Below, in pieces: positions 8,120-16,558 of a stretch of DNA of 34,762 bases; within the stretch, counting starts at the first letter, position 1, and every line of letters starts with the position of its first letter. The DNA comes from Spirochaetota bacterium (GTDB taxonomy: Bacteria; Spirochaetota; Spirochaetia; DSM-27196; PWMO01), in NCBI GenBank assembly GCA_009908735.1, contig JAAAOR010000126.1, positions 1 to 34,762 of the forward strand, given 5' to 3'. Both the position numbers and the translations under genes were made by a program. The notes beneath the pieces were generated by a model. That model saw only the letters and a list, made by a program, of their open reading frames with translations. It did not search any database and was not told where the DNA came from.

Positions 8120-9173
8120 ACTTCTCGCCGCGCCGCTTTCGCGCCTCCTCGGCTTTGCGCGAGATCTTGTTCCACACGCCGGTCAGTCCCATCGCCTTCT
8201 TGGCCATCGTGAGCGTATCGCGCGCCACCTCACGGGTGTGAAGCGTGCCCTCGTAGATGACCTCATCGACATAGCCCTTCCTGCTCTCGATTTCGGCGCG
8301 TCTCTCGCGGATCGGATCGAGGAAGGCGTTGATGGCGGCAACGAGCTTTTGCTTGACTTCCACATCTCCGACTTTGCCCGCGCGGTAGCGTTCCTTCAGA
8401 TCGTCGATCTCAGCCTTGTTCGGGTTGAACGTGTCATGGTAGATGAATACCGGATTGCCCTCCACAGTGCCCGGCACGTCGGCGCTGACCCGGTTGGGGT
8501 CGGTGTACATGCGCATCACCTTTTTCTCCACGGTCTTCTCGTCATCGGAGAGCAGGATGGCGTTTCCGAGGGACTTCGACATCTTCGCGCGCCCATCGGT
8601 TCCCACGAGAGTCGGCACGTCCCCGATTTTCACGTCGGGTACCGGGAAAACCTCTCCGTAGGAGTTATTGAACCGCCGGGCGATCTCCCGTGTGAGCTCC
8701 ACGTGAGACTCGTTATCCTTTCCGACAGGTACCAGATGGGCACGTGGCACGAGGATGTCGGCAGCTTGGAGCACGGGGTAGCCGAGCAGCCCGAAGGGCA
8801 TCTCCACGAGATCTGCCGAGTCCTTCATCTCTTTGAGTGACGGCAACCGCTGGAGGCGGGGGACTGTAACGAGCATCTCGAAGATGAGGTTGAGCTCATA
8901 GGTCTCGTGAACGGCCGACTGCAGGTAAATCGTCGACTGCGTGGGGTCAATGCCGCAGGCTATGTAGTCGGTGACCATCTCTCGGGCGTTTTCGGTGATT
9001 CCCTCGATGTCTGCCTTTGCGGGCCTGGTAGTAAGCATATGGAGGTCCGCAATGAGGAAGTAGCACTCGTACTCCTTTTGCAATTGGACACGGTTCTGGA
9101 TAGACCCCACGTAATGGCCGAGGTGAAGCCGGCCCGTAGGCCGATCCCCGGTCAGGATGCGCCGCTTTTCCAT
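8118..9173 (-). CDS. trpS: tryptophanyl-tRNA synthetase
   Basis: This is a 351-aa class I aminoacyl-tRNA synthetase that charges tRNA(Trp). Seen: the HIGH-type motif [11 protein letters not shown] near the N-terminus (after TGDRPT), the tryptophan-pocket region around [12 protein letters not shown], the [22 protein letters not shown] segment, and the KMSKS loop in [13 protein letters not shown]. The length is slightly above the usual 325-340 aa, with a lysine/arginine-rich C-terminal tail. A GATGAGGAG Shine-Dalgarno site lies about 8 nt before the ATG. It lies between the AI-2E-family permease gene (57 bp upstream) and mutY (150 bp downstream), all on the minus strand; co-transcription is possible. 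Confidence 0.96.
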   Translation of the reverse strand: MEKRRILTGDRPTGRLHLGHYVGSIQNRVQLQKEYECYFLIADLHMLTTRPAKADIEGITENAREMVTDYIACGIDPTQSTIYLQSAVHETYELNLIFEMLVTVPRLQRLPSLKEMKDSADLVEMPFGLLGYPVLQAADILVPRAHLVPVGKDNESHVELTREIARRFNNSYGEVFPVPDVKIGDVPTLVGTDGRAKMSKSLGNAILLSDDEKTVEKKVMRMYTDPNRVSADVPGTVEGNPVFIYHDTFNPNKAEIDDLKERYRAGKVGDVEVKQKLVAAINAFLDPIRERRAEIESRKGYVDEVIYEGTLHTREVARDTLTMAKKAMGLTGVWNKISRKAEEARKRRGEK

Positions 9174-9229
9174 ATCGGTATTCTCCTCATCTCTGTCTTA
9201 TGTCCCGTGTCTCTTCGGTCTCGTGTGTC

Positions 9230-10300
9230 CTATATCTCGCTCGGAGCGTCTTCGTCTTCAGGGAACGGATCGCCCTTTCTGCGTTTGTAATTGCCCGTTC
9301 CCATGAGGGTGCCGATTGCCCGCACGCCCGGTACGTTCTCGAGCGTAATCTTAATGGCCGCGGTGATGGGCACGGCGAGGAACATGCCGATTACGCCCCA
9401 GATCCATCCCCACACCAGCAGGGAAAGCAGGATCACCACCGGACTCAGATTGAGTCGCTCTCCGAGAAGTTGCGGGTCGAGCACATTACCGATGATGATC
9501 TGCGTCAGCGACATCGACAAAAGCGCGGCGATGATGGGATTCCAGTCGGGGAGGAACTGCACCACGGCAAAAGAGCCGCTTATAATCGTGATGGCGATGG
9601 AGCCGATACTCGGGATGAAATTGAACAGGAACGTGAGCACACTCCAGATAAACGGGAAGTCCACGCCTATAATCGAGAAGGCTGCAAACACGATAGAGGC
9701 GGTGAGAAAGCTCACAAGAAGCTTCACGGCGATGTAACGCCCGATCTGGCTGTTTATATGCGCAAGCATGACGGTGATCTTTTTCGTGGCCTGGTCCTGC
9801 ACTGCGTTTGTGAGCTTTCGATGCAGAAACGGTTGCTCGCGAAGCACGAAGAAGAGAAAAACGATCACCAGGATGAGACCGCTAAGGAAGCTCATGAAGT
9901 TCCCGGAGACCGCCACGAGGAGCTGGCCGATGCGGCGGTTGATCTGGAGCTCATCGAGAATATTTTCAGGGAGATCGAAGTAGATGATGAGATCCTGGAG
10001 AACCGAGCTGATGCGCTGCTGGTACCGAGGAAACTCTCGCACGAGTGATTGCACGCTGGAGTAGAGCACAAGCCCTATGAGGAAGCTAAAGGCGAGGAAA
10101 ATGAGCAGCACGAGAAGCGTCGAAAGGATCCGCGGGACCCCATGCTTGGAGAAAAACGAAATGACCGGCGAGAAGACGAAGGATAGCAGTACGGCGATAA
10201 CCAGCGGCACGAACACCGAGCCGGTGACGTGGAGAACACCGGCCACGGCGAGCACGGTGAGGATGAAAAGGAAGCCGGTCTGCGTTCTGCTGCTATCCAT
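9230..10300 (-). CDS. AI-2E family transporter (PerM-like membrane protein)
   Basis: This is a roughly 356-aa polytopic membrane protein of the AI-2E/PerM family (PF01594). Seen: an N-terminal pair of hydrophobic helices (FLFILTVLAVAGVLHV, VFVPLVIAVLLSFVFSPVI), a third helix at ILSTLLVLLIFLAFSFLIG, a central soluble stretch, and a C-terminal bundle with the family-typical NFIPSIGSIA and VLDPQLLGERLNLSPVVILLS, ending LAVPITAAIKI. Members have been linked to export of small molecules or to Na+/H+ antiport; the substrate cannot be read from sequence. An in-frame TTG 9 nt upstream is an alternative start; I prefer ATG 10300 although the GGAG only 3 nt before it is unusually close. The C-terminal tail after the last helix is charged and cytoplasmic. 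Confidence 0.85.
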   Translation of the reverse strand: MDSSRTQTGFLFILTVLAVAGVLHVTGSVFVPLVIAVLLSFVFSPVISFFSKHGVPRILSTLLVLLIFLAFSFLIGLVLYSSVQSLVREFPRYQQRISSVLQDLIIYFDLPENILDELQINRRIGQLLVAVSGNFMSFLSGLILVIVFLFFVLREQPFLHRKLTNAVQDQATKKITVMLAHINSQIGRYIAVKLLVSFLTASIVFAAFSIIGVDFPFIWSVLTFLFNFIPSIGSIAITIISGSFAVVQFLPDWNPIIAALLSMSLTQIIIGNVLDPQLLGERLNLSPVVILLSLLVWGWIWGVIGMFLAVPITAAIKITLENVPGVRAIGTLMGTGNYKRRKGDPFPEDEDAPSEI

Positions 10301-10339
10301 GTACTCCAACCATGTGCGACTAAGCCTACCAAATTCCCC

Positions 10340-10381
10340 ACCACAAATAAAGCCCGCGCCCGTCGGCGCCGGCGGGCGCGG
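10340..10381 (-). terminator. intrinsic terminator of lpdA
   Basis: On the minus strand a perfect 9-bp GC stem (10373-10381 pairing with 10354-10362, CCGCGCCCG/CGGGCGCGG) with a 10-nt loop is followed by GCTTTATTTG. It lies about 50 bases after the dihydrolipoamide dehydrogenase stop codon and separates that gene from the AI-2E-family gene. Confidence 0.7.
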
Positions 10382-10430
10382 TGCTCGCGCGAGTCACCGC
10401 AGCCCCGCCCGGGGCGCCGCCCGGCCGTGC

Positions 10431-11825
10431 TTAAGCGTGAATGATCCAGCCCTCCACACCCCGTGCCGCCTCCATGACCGCCTCCGACAGGGTCGGATGC
10501 GCGTGAACCATGGTGGCTATGTCATCCGGAAGGAGCTCACTGCGCTTTCCGAGCAGCAACTCATGGATAAGCTCGGTAGCCTGTGCGCCGGCCACGTGCG
10601 CCGCCAGCATTTCGTGAGTTTCCTTATCGAAGAGGATTTTTACCACCCCTTCAGGCTGCTCGATAGCAACGGCCTTACCCGCGCCGCGGTAGGGAAAGGA
10701 AGCTTTGCCGTAGGATACGCCGTCGGCTTTCAGCTTCTCCTCGGTGGGGCCGAAGCTTGCAAGCTGCGGATCGGTATAAATGGCGCCAGGTATATGCTCC
10801 GGCGGCAGTAGCCTCTCGCCGGCGTGTCCGGCCATGTGCTCGACGGCGATTTCGCCTTCTTTCATCGCCACGTGGGCGAGCTGGGGGGCCACAACGACAT
10901 CGCCTATGGCGTACACGCTCTCAGCGGAGGTCCGGTAGTAATCACCTGTCTTTACAAAGCCCTTCTCGACCTCGATGCCGAGCTCCTCGAGACCAAGATC
11001 CTCCGTATTCGGTGCGCGCCCAACCGCGACCAGTAACATGTCCGCGGAAAGCTCTTCGCTGTTGCCGCCTTTATCCTCGGCGGTAAGCGAAACACCACCT
11101 TTCGTCTTCTTCATGTTTGACGCCTTCATTCCGGTGAGCATCTTAATGCCGCGGCGCTTGAACTCACGGTGGAGTACGGCCGCAGCCTCGGCGTCGGAGT
11201 TTGGAAGGATCTGATCGAGCATCTCCACCACCGTCACCTCCACTCCGAAGGAGCTCATGACATGCGCAAACTCCATGCCGATGTATCCCGCGCCGAGCAC
11301 GAGAAGGCTTTCGGGTAGCGTCTCGAGCATAAGCGCACCGGTCGAAGAGATTACCTGCTTCTCGTCGAACTCGAATCCGGGTACCGTCTTCGGGCGGGAG
11401 CCCGTAGCAACGAGGATGAACTTGCCGGTCACCTTCTTCTTGCCGTCGACGGTTACCTCGTGCGCGCCGGAGAGGCGCGCGGTGCCTTCGATCAGCTCCA
11501 CTTTGTTCTTCTTCAGCAACGACCCTACCCCCTTGGAGAGGCGCTGGGCGGCGTTGCGAGACTTCTTAAAAACCTTCGAATAATCGAAACCGCTGCGATC
11601 GAGGCCGACGCCCATGGCTTCGAGGTCGGCGCCATGACGGTAGACCTCCGCCTGATGGATGAGGGCCTTTGAGGGAATACAGCCGATGTTCAGACACACT
11701 CCACCCGGCTTGTCCTTCTCGATGACGGCCGCCGTCATTCCGAGTTGGGTTGCACGAATCGCCGATACGTAACCCCCCGGCCCGGAGCCGATTATCACGA
11801 GATCATAGTCATAAGATGTTGCCAC
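10431..11825 (-). CDS. lpdA: dihydrolipoamide dehydrogenase (E3)
   Basis: This 464-aa flavoprotein disulfide reductase reoxidises dihydrolipoamide with NAD+, serving 2-oxoacid dehydrogenase complexes or the glycine cleavage system. Seen: the FAD dinucleotide fold IIGSGPGGYVSA (about 11-22), the redox-active disulfide C44/C49 in GGVCLNIGCIPSK, the NAD-binding GAGYIGMEFA, the second FAD contact YAIGDVV, and the dimer-interface His-Glu pair in VHAHPTLSEAVMEAA near the C-terminus. The start is GTG with AAAGGAG six nt upstream. No E1, E2 or GCV genes are in the window, so which complex it serves cannot be told. A clear intrinsic terminator follows, so it is probably a single-gene unit, divergent from the nqr operon across a 236-bp control region. 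Confidence 0.95.
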   Translation of the reverse strand: MATSYDYDLVIIGSGPGGYVSAIRATQLGMTAAVIEKDKPGGVCLNIGCIPSKALIHQAEVYRHGADLEAMGVGLDRSGFDYSKVFKKSRNAAQRLSKGVGSLLKKNKVELIEGTARLSGAHEVTVDGKKKVTGKFILVATGSRPKTVPGFEFDEKQVISSTGALMLETLPESLLVLGAGYIGMEFAHVMSSFGVEVTVVEMLDQILPNSDAEAAAVLHREFKRRGIKMLTGMKASNMKKTKGGVSLTAEDKGGNSEELSADMLLVAVGRAPNTEDLGLEELGIEVEKGFVKTGDYYRTSAESVYAIGDVVVAPQLAHVAMKEGEIAVEHMAGHAGERLLPPEHIPGAIYTDPQLASFGPTEEKLKADGVSYGKASFPYRGAGKAVAIEQPEGVVKILFDKETHEMLAAHVAGAQATELIHELLLGKRSELLPDDIATMVHAHPTLSEAVMEAARGVEGWIIHA

Positions 11826-11874
11826 CTGTTGCTCCTTTGAAAATATGTCGGTTGAGGCTGCACTGTAGCACGTT

Positions 11875-11903
11875 TTGACGCGCTATGCATTAACGCGTAT
11901 AAT
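11875..11903 (+). promoter_or_regulatory. strong sigma70-type promoter of the nqr operon (P1)
   Basis: TTGACG (11875-11880), a 17-bp spacer and a perfect TATAAT (11898-11903) form the closest match to consensus in the window. It would give a leader of about 150 nt before nqrB. Confidence 0.75.
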
Positions 11904-11966
11904 GGCGAACCGAAATCAAATGACGTGTTTTAATGCCCTCAACGGGCTATGCGGGTGTTAAGCTTA

Positions 11967-11995
11967 TTGTTATACTAAGGTACGTAAAGGATAAT
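11967..11995 (+). promoter_or_regulatory. possible second nqr promoter (P2)
   Basis: TTGTTA (11967-11972), 17 bp, GATAAT (11990-11995) lie within the leader produced by P1. The -35 box is weak (4 of 6) and the -10 box good (5 of 6), in an AT-rich stretch unlike the surrounding genes. Confidence 0.35.
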
Positions 11996-12061
11996 TCTGT
12001 ATCTATTTAAAAGGTATAGATTCCATCCTTCAAGATTCATAGTATGGAACGAGGAGGCGTC

Positions 12062-13039
12062 GTGGCTCAAAAGTTGTTCCAGAAGCAGATGATCATGCGG
12101 CGGGTGGTATACTCGCTGATTCCGATCTATCTGTTCTCAATCTACCTGTACGGATGGCGCGTGCTGGCCCTGACGGCAGTCGTGTTTCCACTCGCGGTCC
12201 TCACCGAGTGGGCCTTCGAGCGAACGCGCAAGAAAAAGGTTAGTGAAGCATCTCTGGTAACCGCGGGGCTTTACCTCCTCGCGCTGCCTCCGGCAACGCC
12301 GCTTTGGATTGCCGCCGTCGGCATTGTCTTTGCCATTGCGATCGGAAAAGAGATTTACGGTGGATTCGGGCGAAACATCTTTAACCCGGCAATCACCGGG
12401 CGCCTGTTCATCTACATCACCTTTCCGACTGTACTGGGCAACGCCTGGATGGTTCCCGGCATGTTCGGGATGGCCGGACAGGCCGGCATTGATGCGGTGA
12501 CGGCGGCAACGCCGCTTGCGGCAATCAGAACTCCCGAGATAGCTACCCCAGGTCTGCTCGACTTTCTAATCGGAACCCGGCCGGGATCGCTGGGTGAAAG
12601 CTCGACCATCCTCATCGTTGCCGCGGCCGTGTACCTCATCTATACGAAGACCGCACAGTGGCGGCTCATCGTGTCGACGATCGTGAGCGCAGGGGTCATG
12701 CTTGCCATTTTCGATCTCACCGGCCTCACTCAGGGAATGCCGCCGCACATCGGGCTCATGTCGGGAAGCATTCTCTACGTCTCGGTGTTTATGTCGACCG
12801 ACCCGGTTTCCGCGCCGAACAAGAACATGTCGCAGATAATCTACGGCACGATAATCGGCTCGGTTTCGATGGTCGTTCGCGTGTTCAGCGGCTTTCCCGA
12901 GGGCACGAGCTTCGGCATCATCATAGCCAACGTCTTCGCATCTCTGATCGATGAGCTCGTACCCAAGAAGACCAAGAAGAAAGCGAAGCCCAAGCCGCAG
13001 TCGAAGAGTGGCGGCGGGTCGAAGGAGGCAGTGGCATGA
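12062..13039 (+). CDS. nqrB: Na+-translocating NADH:quinone reductase subunit B (short form)
   Basis: This is a 325-aa polytopic membrane protein of the NqrB/RnfD family, carrying covalent FMN and taking part in electron flow coupled to Na+ export. Seen: about ten hydrophobic helices, the flavinylation site DAVTAATPL with the acceptor Thr at about 150, GFGRNIFNPAITGR, and the STDPVSAPNKN segment. The C-terminal RVFSGFPEGTSFGIIIANVFASLID resembles NqrB more than RnfD. Proteobacterial NqrB is about 410 aa; this one lacks the roughly 50-aa cytoplasmic N-terminus and internal loops, approaching RnfD length. The start is GTG 12062 with AGGAGG 4 nt upstream; an ATG at 12044 overlaps that Shine-Dalgarno site. 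The tail (KKTKKKAKPKPQSK) is unusually lysine-rich. It is first in the operon; its stop overlaps nqrC by ATGA. Confidence 0.85.
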   Translation: MAQKLFQKQMIMRRVVYSLIPIYLFSIYLYGWRVLALTAVVFPLAVLTEWAFERTRKKKVSEASLVTAGLYLLALPPATPLWIAAVGIVFAIAIGKEIYGGFGRNIFNPAITGRLFIYITFPTVLGNAWMVPGMFGMAGQAGIDAVTAATPLAAIRTPEIATPGLLDFLIGTRPGSLGESSTILIVAAAVYLIYTKTAQWRLIVSTIVSAGVMLAIFDLTGLTQGMPPHIGLMSGSILYVSVFMSTDPVSAPNKNMSQIIYGTIIGSVSMVVRVFSGFPEGTSFGIIIANVFASLIDELVPKKTKKKAKPKPQSKSGGGSKEAVA

Positions 13040-13635
13040 ACAAGCAAAGCACCATTTATTCGATGATATTCATGTTCATCGTGGCCTTCGCGTTCGTATT
13101 CCTGCTCTCGCTGACGAATGAGGCTACCCGCGAAATGGTGGAACTCAACCAGGAAGTTGCGCGCAAACGCGCCGTACTCTCGGCACTTGGTACGAAGTCA
13201 CTTTCCGACGAAGAGGTGCTTGACCGCTTCGAAGAGGTCGAGCAGCTCGAGCGCGACGGCACGACGATCTTTCAGGCCGAGGTGGACGGCGAGACGGTCT
13301 ACGCGAAAGAGTTCGCGGGCAGCGGACTGTGGGGTACAATAGAAGGCGTGGTCGGCGTCAGCGGCGGAGTGACGAGGACCGTCGGGCTCGAGATCATCAA
13401 CCACAACGAAACACCGGGGCTCGGCGGACGCATAACCGAGGCGTGGTTCAAGGAGCAGTTTGCCGGAGAGCAAATCGGCCCGGACGGCATCGCCTTCACC
13501 GATGGAGACGGCGACACCGACTACGACAATTCCGAGGTCGACGGCATTACCGGAGCGACACGAACAACCGAGTCGATGGAACGCATCGTCAATCGTGAGA
13601 TCGATACAATCGAGTCTCTTCTGGGAGGAAGCTGA
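13036..13635 (+). CDS. nqrC: Na+-translocating NADH:quinone reductase subunit C
   Basis: This 199-aa protein has one N-terminal transmembrane helix (about 8-27) and a periplasmic FMN-binding domain. It carries covalent FMN and relays electrons within the Nqr complex. Seen: GSGLWGTIEGVVGV and NHNETPGLGGRI, both typical of NqrC, and the flavinylation motif DGITGATRTT with acceptor T175. It is shorter than proteobacterial NqrC (about 257 aa). An acidic stretch FTDGDGDTDYDN (about 154-165) lies immediately before the flavin site. FMN attachment would need an ApbE flavin transferase, which is not in the window. It overlaps nqrB by 4 nt and nqrD by 1 nt (TGATG), so it is translationally coupled on both sides. 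Confidence 0.9.
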   Translation: MNKQSTIYSMIFMFIVAFAFVFLLSLTNEATREMVELNQEVARKRAVLSALGTKSLSDEEVLDRFEEVEQLERDGTTIFQAEVDGETVYAKEFAGSGLWGTIEGVVGVSGGVTRTVGLEIINHNETPGLGGRITEAWFKEQFAGEQIGPDGIAFTDGDGDTDYDNSEVDGITGATRTTESMERIVNREIDTIESLLGGS

Positions 13636-14264
13636 TGGGTGACGCAGCACAAACAGCAAAAACGGTTGGGGGTATCGTAAAGGGTAACCTCTGGACGAAT
13701 AACCCCATCTTCATGCAGGTTTTAGGCATCTGCTCGGCTCTGGCCGTGACGAACCTGCTCACGAACACGGTGATCATGTCGGCGGGCGTCATCTTCACGA
13801 TGGGCATGACCAACCTCACGGTGTCACTTCTCAAGAGTTTTATGCCGCGGAAAGTCCGGATGATGGTGCAGACGCTCATCATCGCCTTCTACGTGATAAT
13901 CGTAGACCTGGTGCTCAAGGCCTACCTGCCGGCCATAAGTGAGAACCTCGGACCGTACGTAGGGCTCATCATTACCAACTGCATCATCATGGGCCGCGCG
14001 GAGGCATTTGCCCAGTCAAACGGTCCACTTCTGTCGATGTGGGATGGTGTGACCTCGGCCGCCGGATACATGGGTGTGCTCATGACAGTCGCGCTCATCC
14101 GGGAGCTGTTCGGATTCGGCGCATTGTTCGGATTTCAGGTTATGCCCGAGGGCTTCGTCCCTTGGATCATCATGGTGATGCCCCCGAGCGCCTTCTTCCT
14201 GCTCGGAATCATCATCTGGATCGGTAAGAGCATAATGATGCGGCAAGGAGAGCTTTCATCATGA
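13635..14264 (+). CDS. nqrD: Na+-translocating NADH:quinone reductase subunit D
   Basis: This 209-aa integral membrane protein is of the NqrD/RnfE family with about six transmembrane helices. Seen: the hydrophilic N-terminal [28 protein letters not shown], containing the first conserved Cys, and [16 protein letters not shown], containing the second. In characterised Nqr complexes these cysteines, with the pair in NqrE, hold an iron or iron-sulfur centre in the membrane. The following [19 protein letters not shown] and the C-terminal hydrophobic helices fit the family. The start ATG overlaps the last base of the nqrC stop, and the gene ends with an ATGA overlap into nqrE. The length is normal. 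Confidence 0.92.
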   Translation: MGDAAQTAKTVGGIVKGNLWTNNPIFMQVLGICSALAVTNLLTNTVIMSAGVIFTMGMTNLTVSLLKSFMPRKVRMMVQTLIIAFYVIIVDLVLKAYLPAISENLGPYVGLIITNCIIMGRAEAFAQSNGPLLSMWDGVTSAAGYMGVLMTVALIRELFGFGALFGFQVMPEGFVPWIIMVMPPSAFFLLGIIIWIGKSIMMRQGELSS

Positions 14265-14854
14265 GTTTTACATTGAATCCATTCTCGCTGTTCTTCGCCT
14301 CGGTTTTCACGAGTAACATTCTGCTGGCGAATTTCCTGGGGATGTGCTCGTTCATCTCGATTTCGAAGGACATGAAGTCTTCAAACGGACTCGGCATGGC
14401 GGTTGTCGTCGTGCTTACCGTCACGGCGGCGGTAAACTGGCTGGTGTTGAACCTCGTGCTCGAGCCTCTAGGCCTCGTCTATCTGCGCTACATTATCTTC
14501 ATCATCGTGATCGCCGGTGTTGTGCAGATGCTCGAAATGATCATCGACCGGGTCTCGCAGACGCTTTACATGTCGCTTGGAATATTTCTACCGCTCATAA
14601 CGGTGAACTGCGCCATTCTCGGCGTGTCGCTGTTCATGCAGATCCGCCAGTATACGTTCGTCGAATCTATCGTATACGGCTTCGGCTCCGGCCTCGGCTG
14701 GTGGCTCGCCATCATGGCGCTCGCGGCAATTCGCAAGAAGACCGAGAAGGCGCCGGTACCCGCGGGGCTTCAGGGCGCAGGCATCACCATGATCACAATC
14801 GGATTCATGGCGATCGCCTTCATGGGCTTCTCGGGCATGCTGAACGTGCAGTAA
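14261..14854 (+). CDS. nqrE: Na+-translocating NADH:quinone reductase subunit E
   Basis: This 197-aa integral membrane protein is paralogous to NqrD. Seen: the N-terminal [25 protein letters not shown] with its conserved Cys, [21 protein letters not shown] with the second, and the C-terminal [25 protein letters not shown] characteristic of NqrE. It has six predicted membrane helices with inverted topology relative to NqrD; together they form the half-channel pair holding the intramembrane iron centre. It overlaps nqrD by 4 nt and is followed by a 19-nt gap to nqrF. All four expected cysteines of the D/E pair are present, so this part of the machine looks functional. Confidence 0.93.
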   Translation: MSFTLNPFSLFFASVFTSNILLANFLGMCSFISISKDMKSSNGLGMAVVVVLTVTAAVNWLVLNLVLEPLGLVYLRYIIFIIVIAGVVQMLEMIIDRVSQTLYMSLGIFLPLITVNCAILGVSLFMQIRQYTFVESIVYGFGSGLGWWLAIMALAAIRKKTEKAPVPAGLQGAGITMITIGFMAIAFMGFSGMLNVQ

Positions 14855-14873
14855 GGACAAAAGGAGAGTTATC

Positions 14874-15992
14874 GTGAGCTATTTTGTAGCACCACTGGCA
14901 ATATCGGGTATCAGCGCCGGGCTCGCCTTCCTGGTATCCGTAACCGATAAGATCGTCAACAACTACGGTGACGTCGTCATAAACGTCAACGAGGGGTCGA
15001 AAGAGTTAAACGTGAAGGGCGGCGGCAACCTGCTTGTTACCCTCGCGGAAGAAGGCATTTTCGTCCCTTCGGCCTGTGGCGGGCGCGGCAGTTGCGGCGA
15101 GTGCAAGGTTAAGGTTAACTCCGATATCGGCCCACACATGCCGACGGAGCTTCCCTACCTCAGCCAGGAGCAGATCGACGACAACGTGCACGTCTCCTGC
15201 CAGGTAAAAGTCAAAGAGGATATAGATATTGAGATTCCCGAGTACCTCTTTAACATCCAGGAGATGGAGGGGCATGTATCGGAGCTCAAGGATGTTACCC
15301 ACGACATCAAGGAACTGCACATCGATCTCGCAGACGAGTACGAGGTGAGCTATGTCTCGGGCCAGTACGGCCAGATACAGGTGCCGCCGTACGGCAAAGT
15401 GAAAGAGCCGACGGCCCGCGCCTACTCCATGGCCTCTAACCCGAGTGACAAGAAGCACCTCGAGTTTCTCGTCCGCCTCGTCCCGGGCGGGATCGTGACC
15501 TCGTACGTCCACGAAAACATGCAGGAGGGCGACAAGGTAAAGATCATCGGCCCCTTTGGCGACTTCTACGTCCGCGACACCGACGCCACAATGATCTGTG
15601 TAGCCGGCGGCTCGGGGATGGCTCCGTTCAAGTCCATCTTTCGCGACCGCGAGGAACGCGGCCTCATGGACGATCGCGACATTTGGTATTTCTTCGGTGC
15701 TCGAACTTCGAAGGACATGTTCTACCTCGACTGGCTCTACGAGCTCAACGACAAGTACGAGCGTTTCCACTTTGTGCCGGCGCTCTCCGAGCCTGAGGAG
15801 GGTGCGGAGTGGCGCGGCGCCACCGGCCTCATCACCGAAGTCCTCGATGAGTACCTCAAGTCCAGTATTCCCACCGATGAGCCAAAAGAGGGTTACCTCT
15901 GCGGCAGCCCGGGCATGCTTGACGCGTGCATGGACGTCATGCGCGCCAACGATATGGAAGAAGAGAAGATCTATTTCGACAAATTCGCGTAA
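14874..15992 (+). CDS. nqrF: Na+-translocating NADH:quinone reductase subunit F
   Basis: This 372-aa NADH-oxidising entry subunit of Nqr has an N-terminal membrane anchor (about 4-24), a plant-type 2Fe-2S ferredoxin domain with C68, C74, C77 (SACGGRGSCGECKVK) and C109 (VSCQVKV), and a ferredoxin-NADP reductase-like domain. The latter shows FAD-binding RAYSMASNP, nucleotide-binding GGSGMAPFKSI, GYLCGSPGMLDACMDVM and a terminal IYFDKFA. It is slightly shorter than Vibrio NqrF (about 408 aa). The presence of NqrF, not RnfC/RnfB, is the strongest sign that the cluster is Nqr rather than Rnf. The start is GTG with AAAGGAGAG about 8 nt upstream. Confidence 0.94.
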   Translation: MSYFVAPLAISGISAGLAFLVSVTDKIVNNYGDVVINVNEGSKELNVKGGGNLLVTLAEEGIFVPSACGGRGSCGECKVKVNSDIGPHMPTELPYLSQEQIDDNVHVSCQVKVKEDIDIEIPEYLFNIQEMEGHVSELKDVTHDIKELHIDLADEYEVSYVSGQYGQIQVPPYGKVKEPTARAYSMASNPSDKKHLEFLVRLVPGGIVTSYVHENMQEGDKVKIIGPFGDFYVRDTDATMICVAGGSGMAPFKSIFRDREERGLMDDRDIWYFFGARTSKDMFYLDWLYELNDKYERFHFVPALSEPEEGAEWRGATGLITEVLDEYLKSSIPTDEPKEGYLCGSPGMLDACMDVMRANDMEEEKIYFDKFA

Positions 15993-16010
15993 GGGGCGAG
16001 GTGACGAGCT

Positions 16011-16475
16011 ATGAAGATGTCTCCGGAGTACACGAAGGCGCAGACGAACATGCAGCCGGGCGAGATCACCCAGGACGGGTTCCTCGGGGAGGACGAGCGA
16101 CCACTCGTCGATATCATCGCCGCCGACGAGCAGGAGATGGTCCATCAGGGGATAACATTTGAAGAAGCGGCGGCACGCATGCGCTATCTCATGGAGGAAG
16201 GCCGCAAGGGTCTCGAGGAGCCGGTTACGGTGGACGACACGTGGATCGTTCGTGTCAGCGAGGCCAGAGGGTTCCTCGCCTCTCCTTTTGAGGACGGCAT
16301 TTTCCGCAAGGTGAATTGCCAGGCCGAGCTCGCGCCTGGCGGGCGGCCCACGGGGGACGTGATTCTATTCTCGGAGCTGTCACTCCATCTTTTCGAGAAG
16401 TATCATTTCCTCCAAGGCCACGGATCCTCGTTTCGAAACGAGCCCGCACAAATTAAAAAAGTCTTGAAACTCTAA
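16011..16475 (+). CDS. unknown protein at the end of the nqr operon
   Basis: This is a 154-aa soluble protein that I cannot assign to a named family. It has no signal peptide or membrane helix. The N-terminal half is acidic and mostly helical (MQPGEITQDGFLGEDERPLVDIIAADE; then EEAAARMRYLMEEGRKGL), and the second half is mixed, with one cysteine (VNCQAEL) and a C-terminal SELSLHLFEKYHFLQGHG segment. It starts 18 nt after nqrF with a GAGGTGA about 7 nt before the ATG, so it is almost certainly co-transcribed with nqrBCDEF. A role in assembly, regulation or docking of the complex is a reasonable guess from position only. I see no cofactor-binding motif. Confidence 0.7.
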   Translation: MKMSPEYTKAQTNMQPGEITQDGFLGEDERPLVDIIAADEQEMVHQGITFEEAAARMRYLMEEGRKGLEEPVTVDDTWIVRVSEARGFLASPFEDGIFRKVNCQAELAPGGRPTGDVILFSELSLHLFEKYHFLQGHGSSFRNEPAQIKKVLKL

Positions 16476-16483
16476 TTTCACTG

Positions 16484-16512
16484 TTGACCGAAACGCCTCC
16501 ACCGGTTATGCT
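16484..16512 (+). promoter_or_regulatory. candidate promoter for the cyclic-di-GMP/shikimate operon
   Basis: TTGACC (16484-16489), a 17-bp spacer and TATGCT (16507-16512) start right after the last gene of the nqr operon. They would give a leader of about 40 nt to the start codon at 16559. Confidence 0.55.
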
Positions 16513-16558
16513 GTGGTACTAAGAGACCCTCATGGGGCCTGCGATAATCGGTGGATAT

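Noticed and set aside
10382..10430. Second GC-rich stretch next to the lpdA terminator
   Set aside because: No stable stem followed by a T-run and no reading frame with a start signal could be supported.
12044..15992. Reading the cluster as an Rnf complex
   Set aside because: NqrB and NqrC are short like RnfD/RnfG, but the last gene is clearly NqrF (2Fe-2S plus FAD/NADH domains), no RnfB or RnfC is present, and NqrC/NqrB motifs fit Nqr better.
15006..16145. 379-codon minus-strand frame under nqrF
   Set aside because: It is a shadow of nqrF and the following gene; composition is typical of reverse reading of GC-rich codons.
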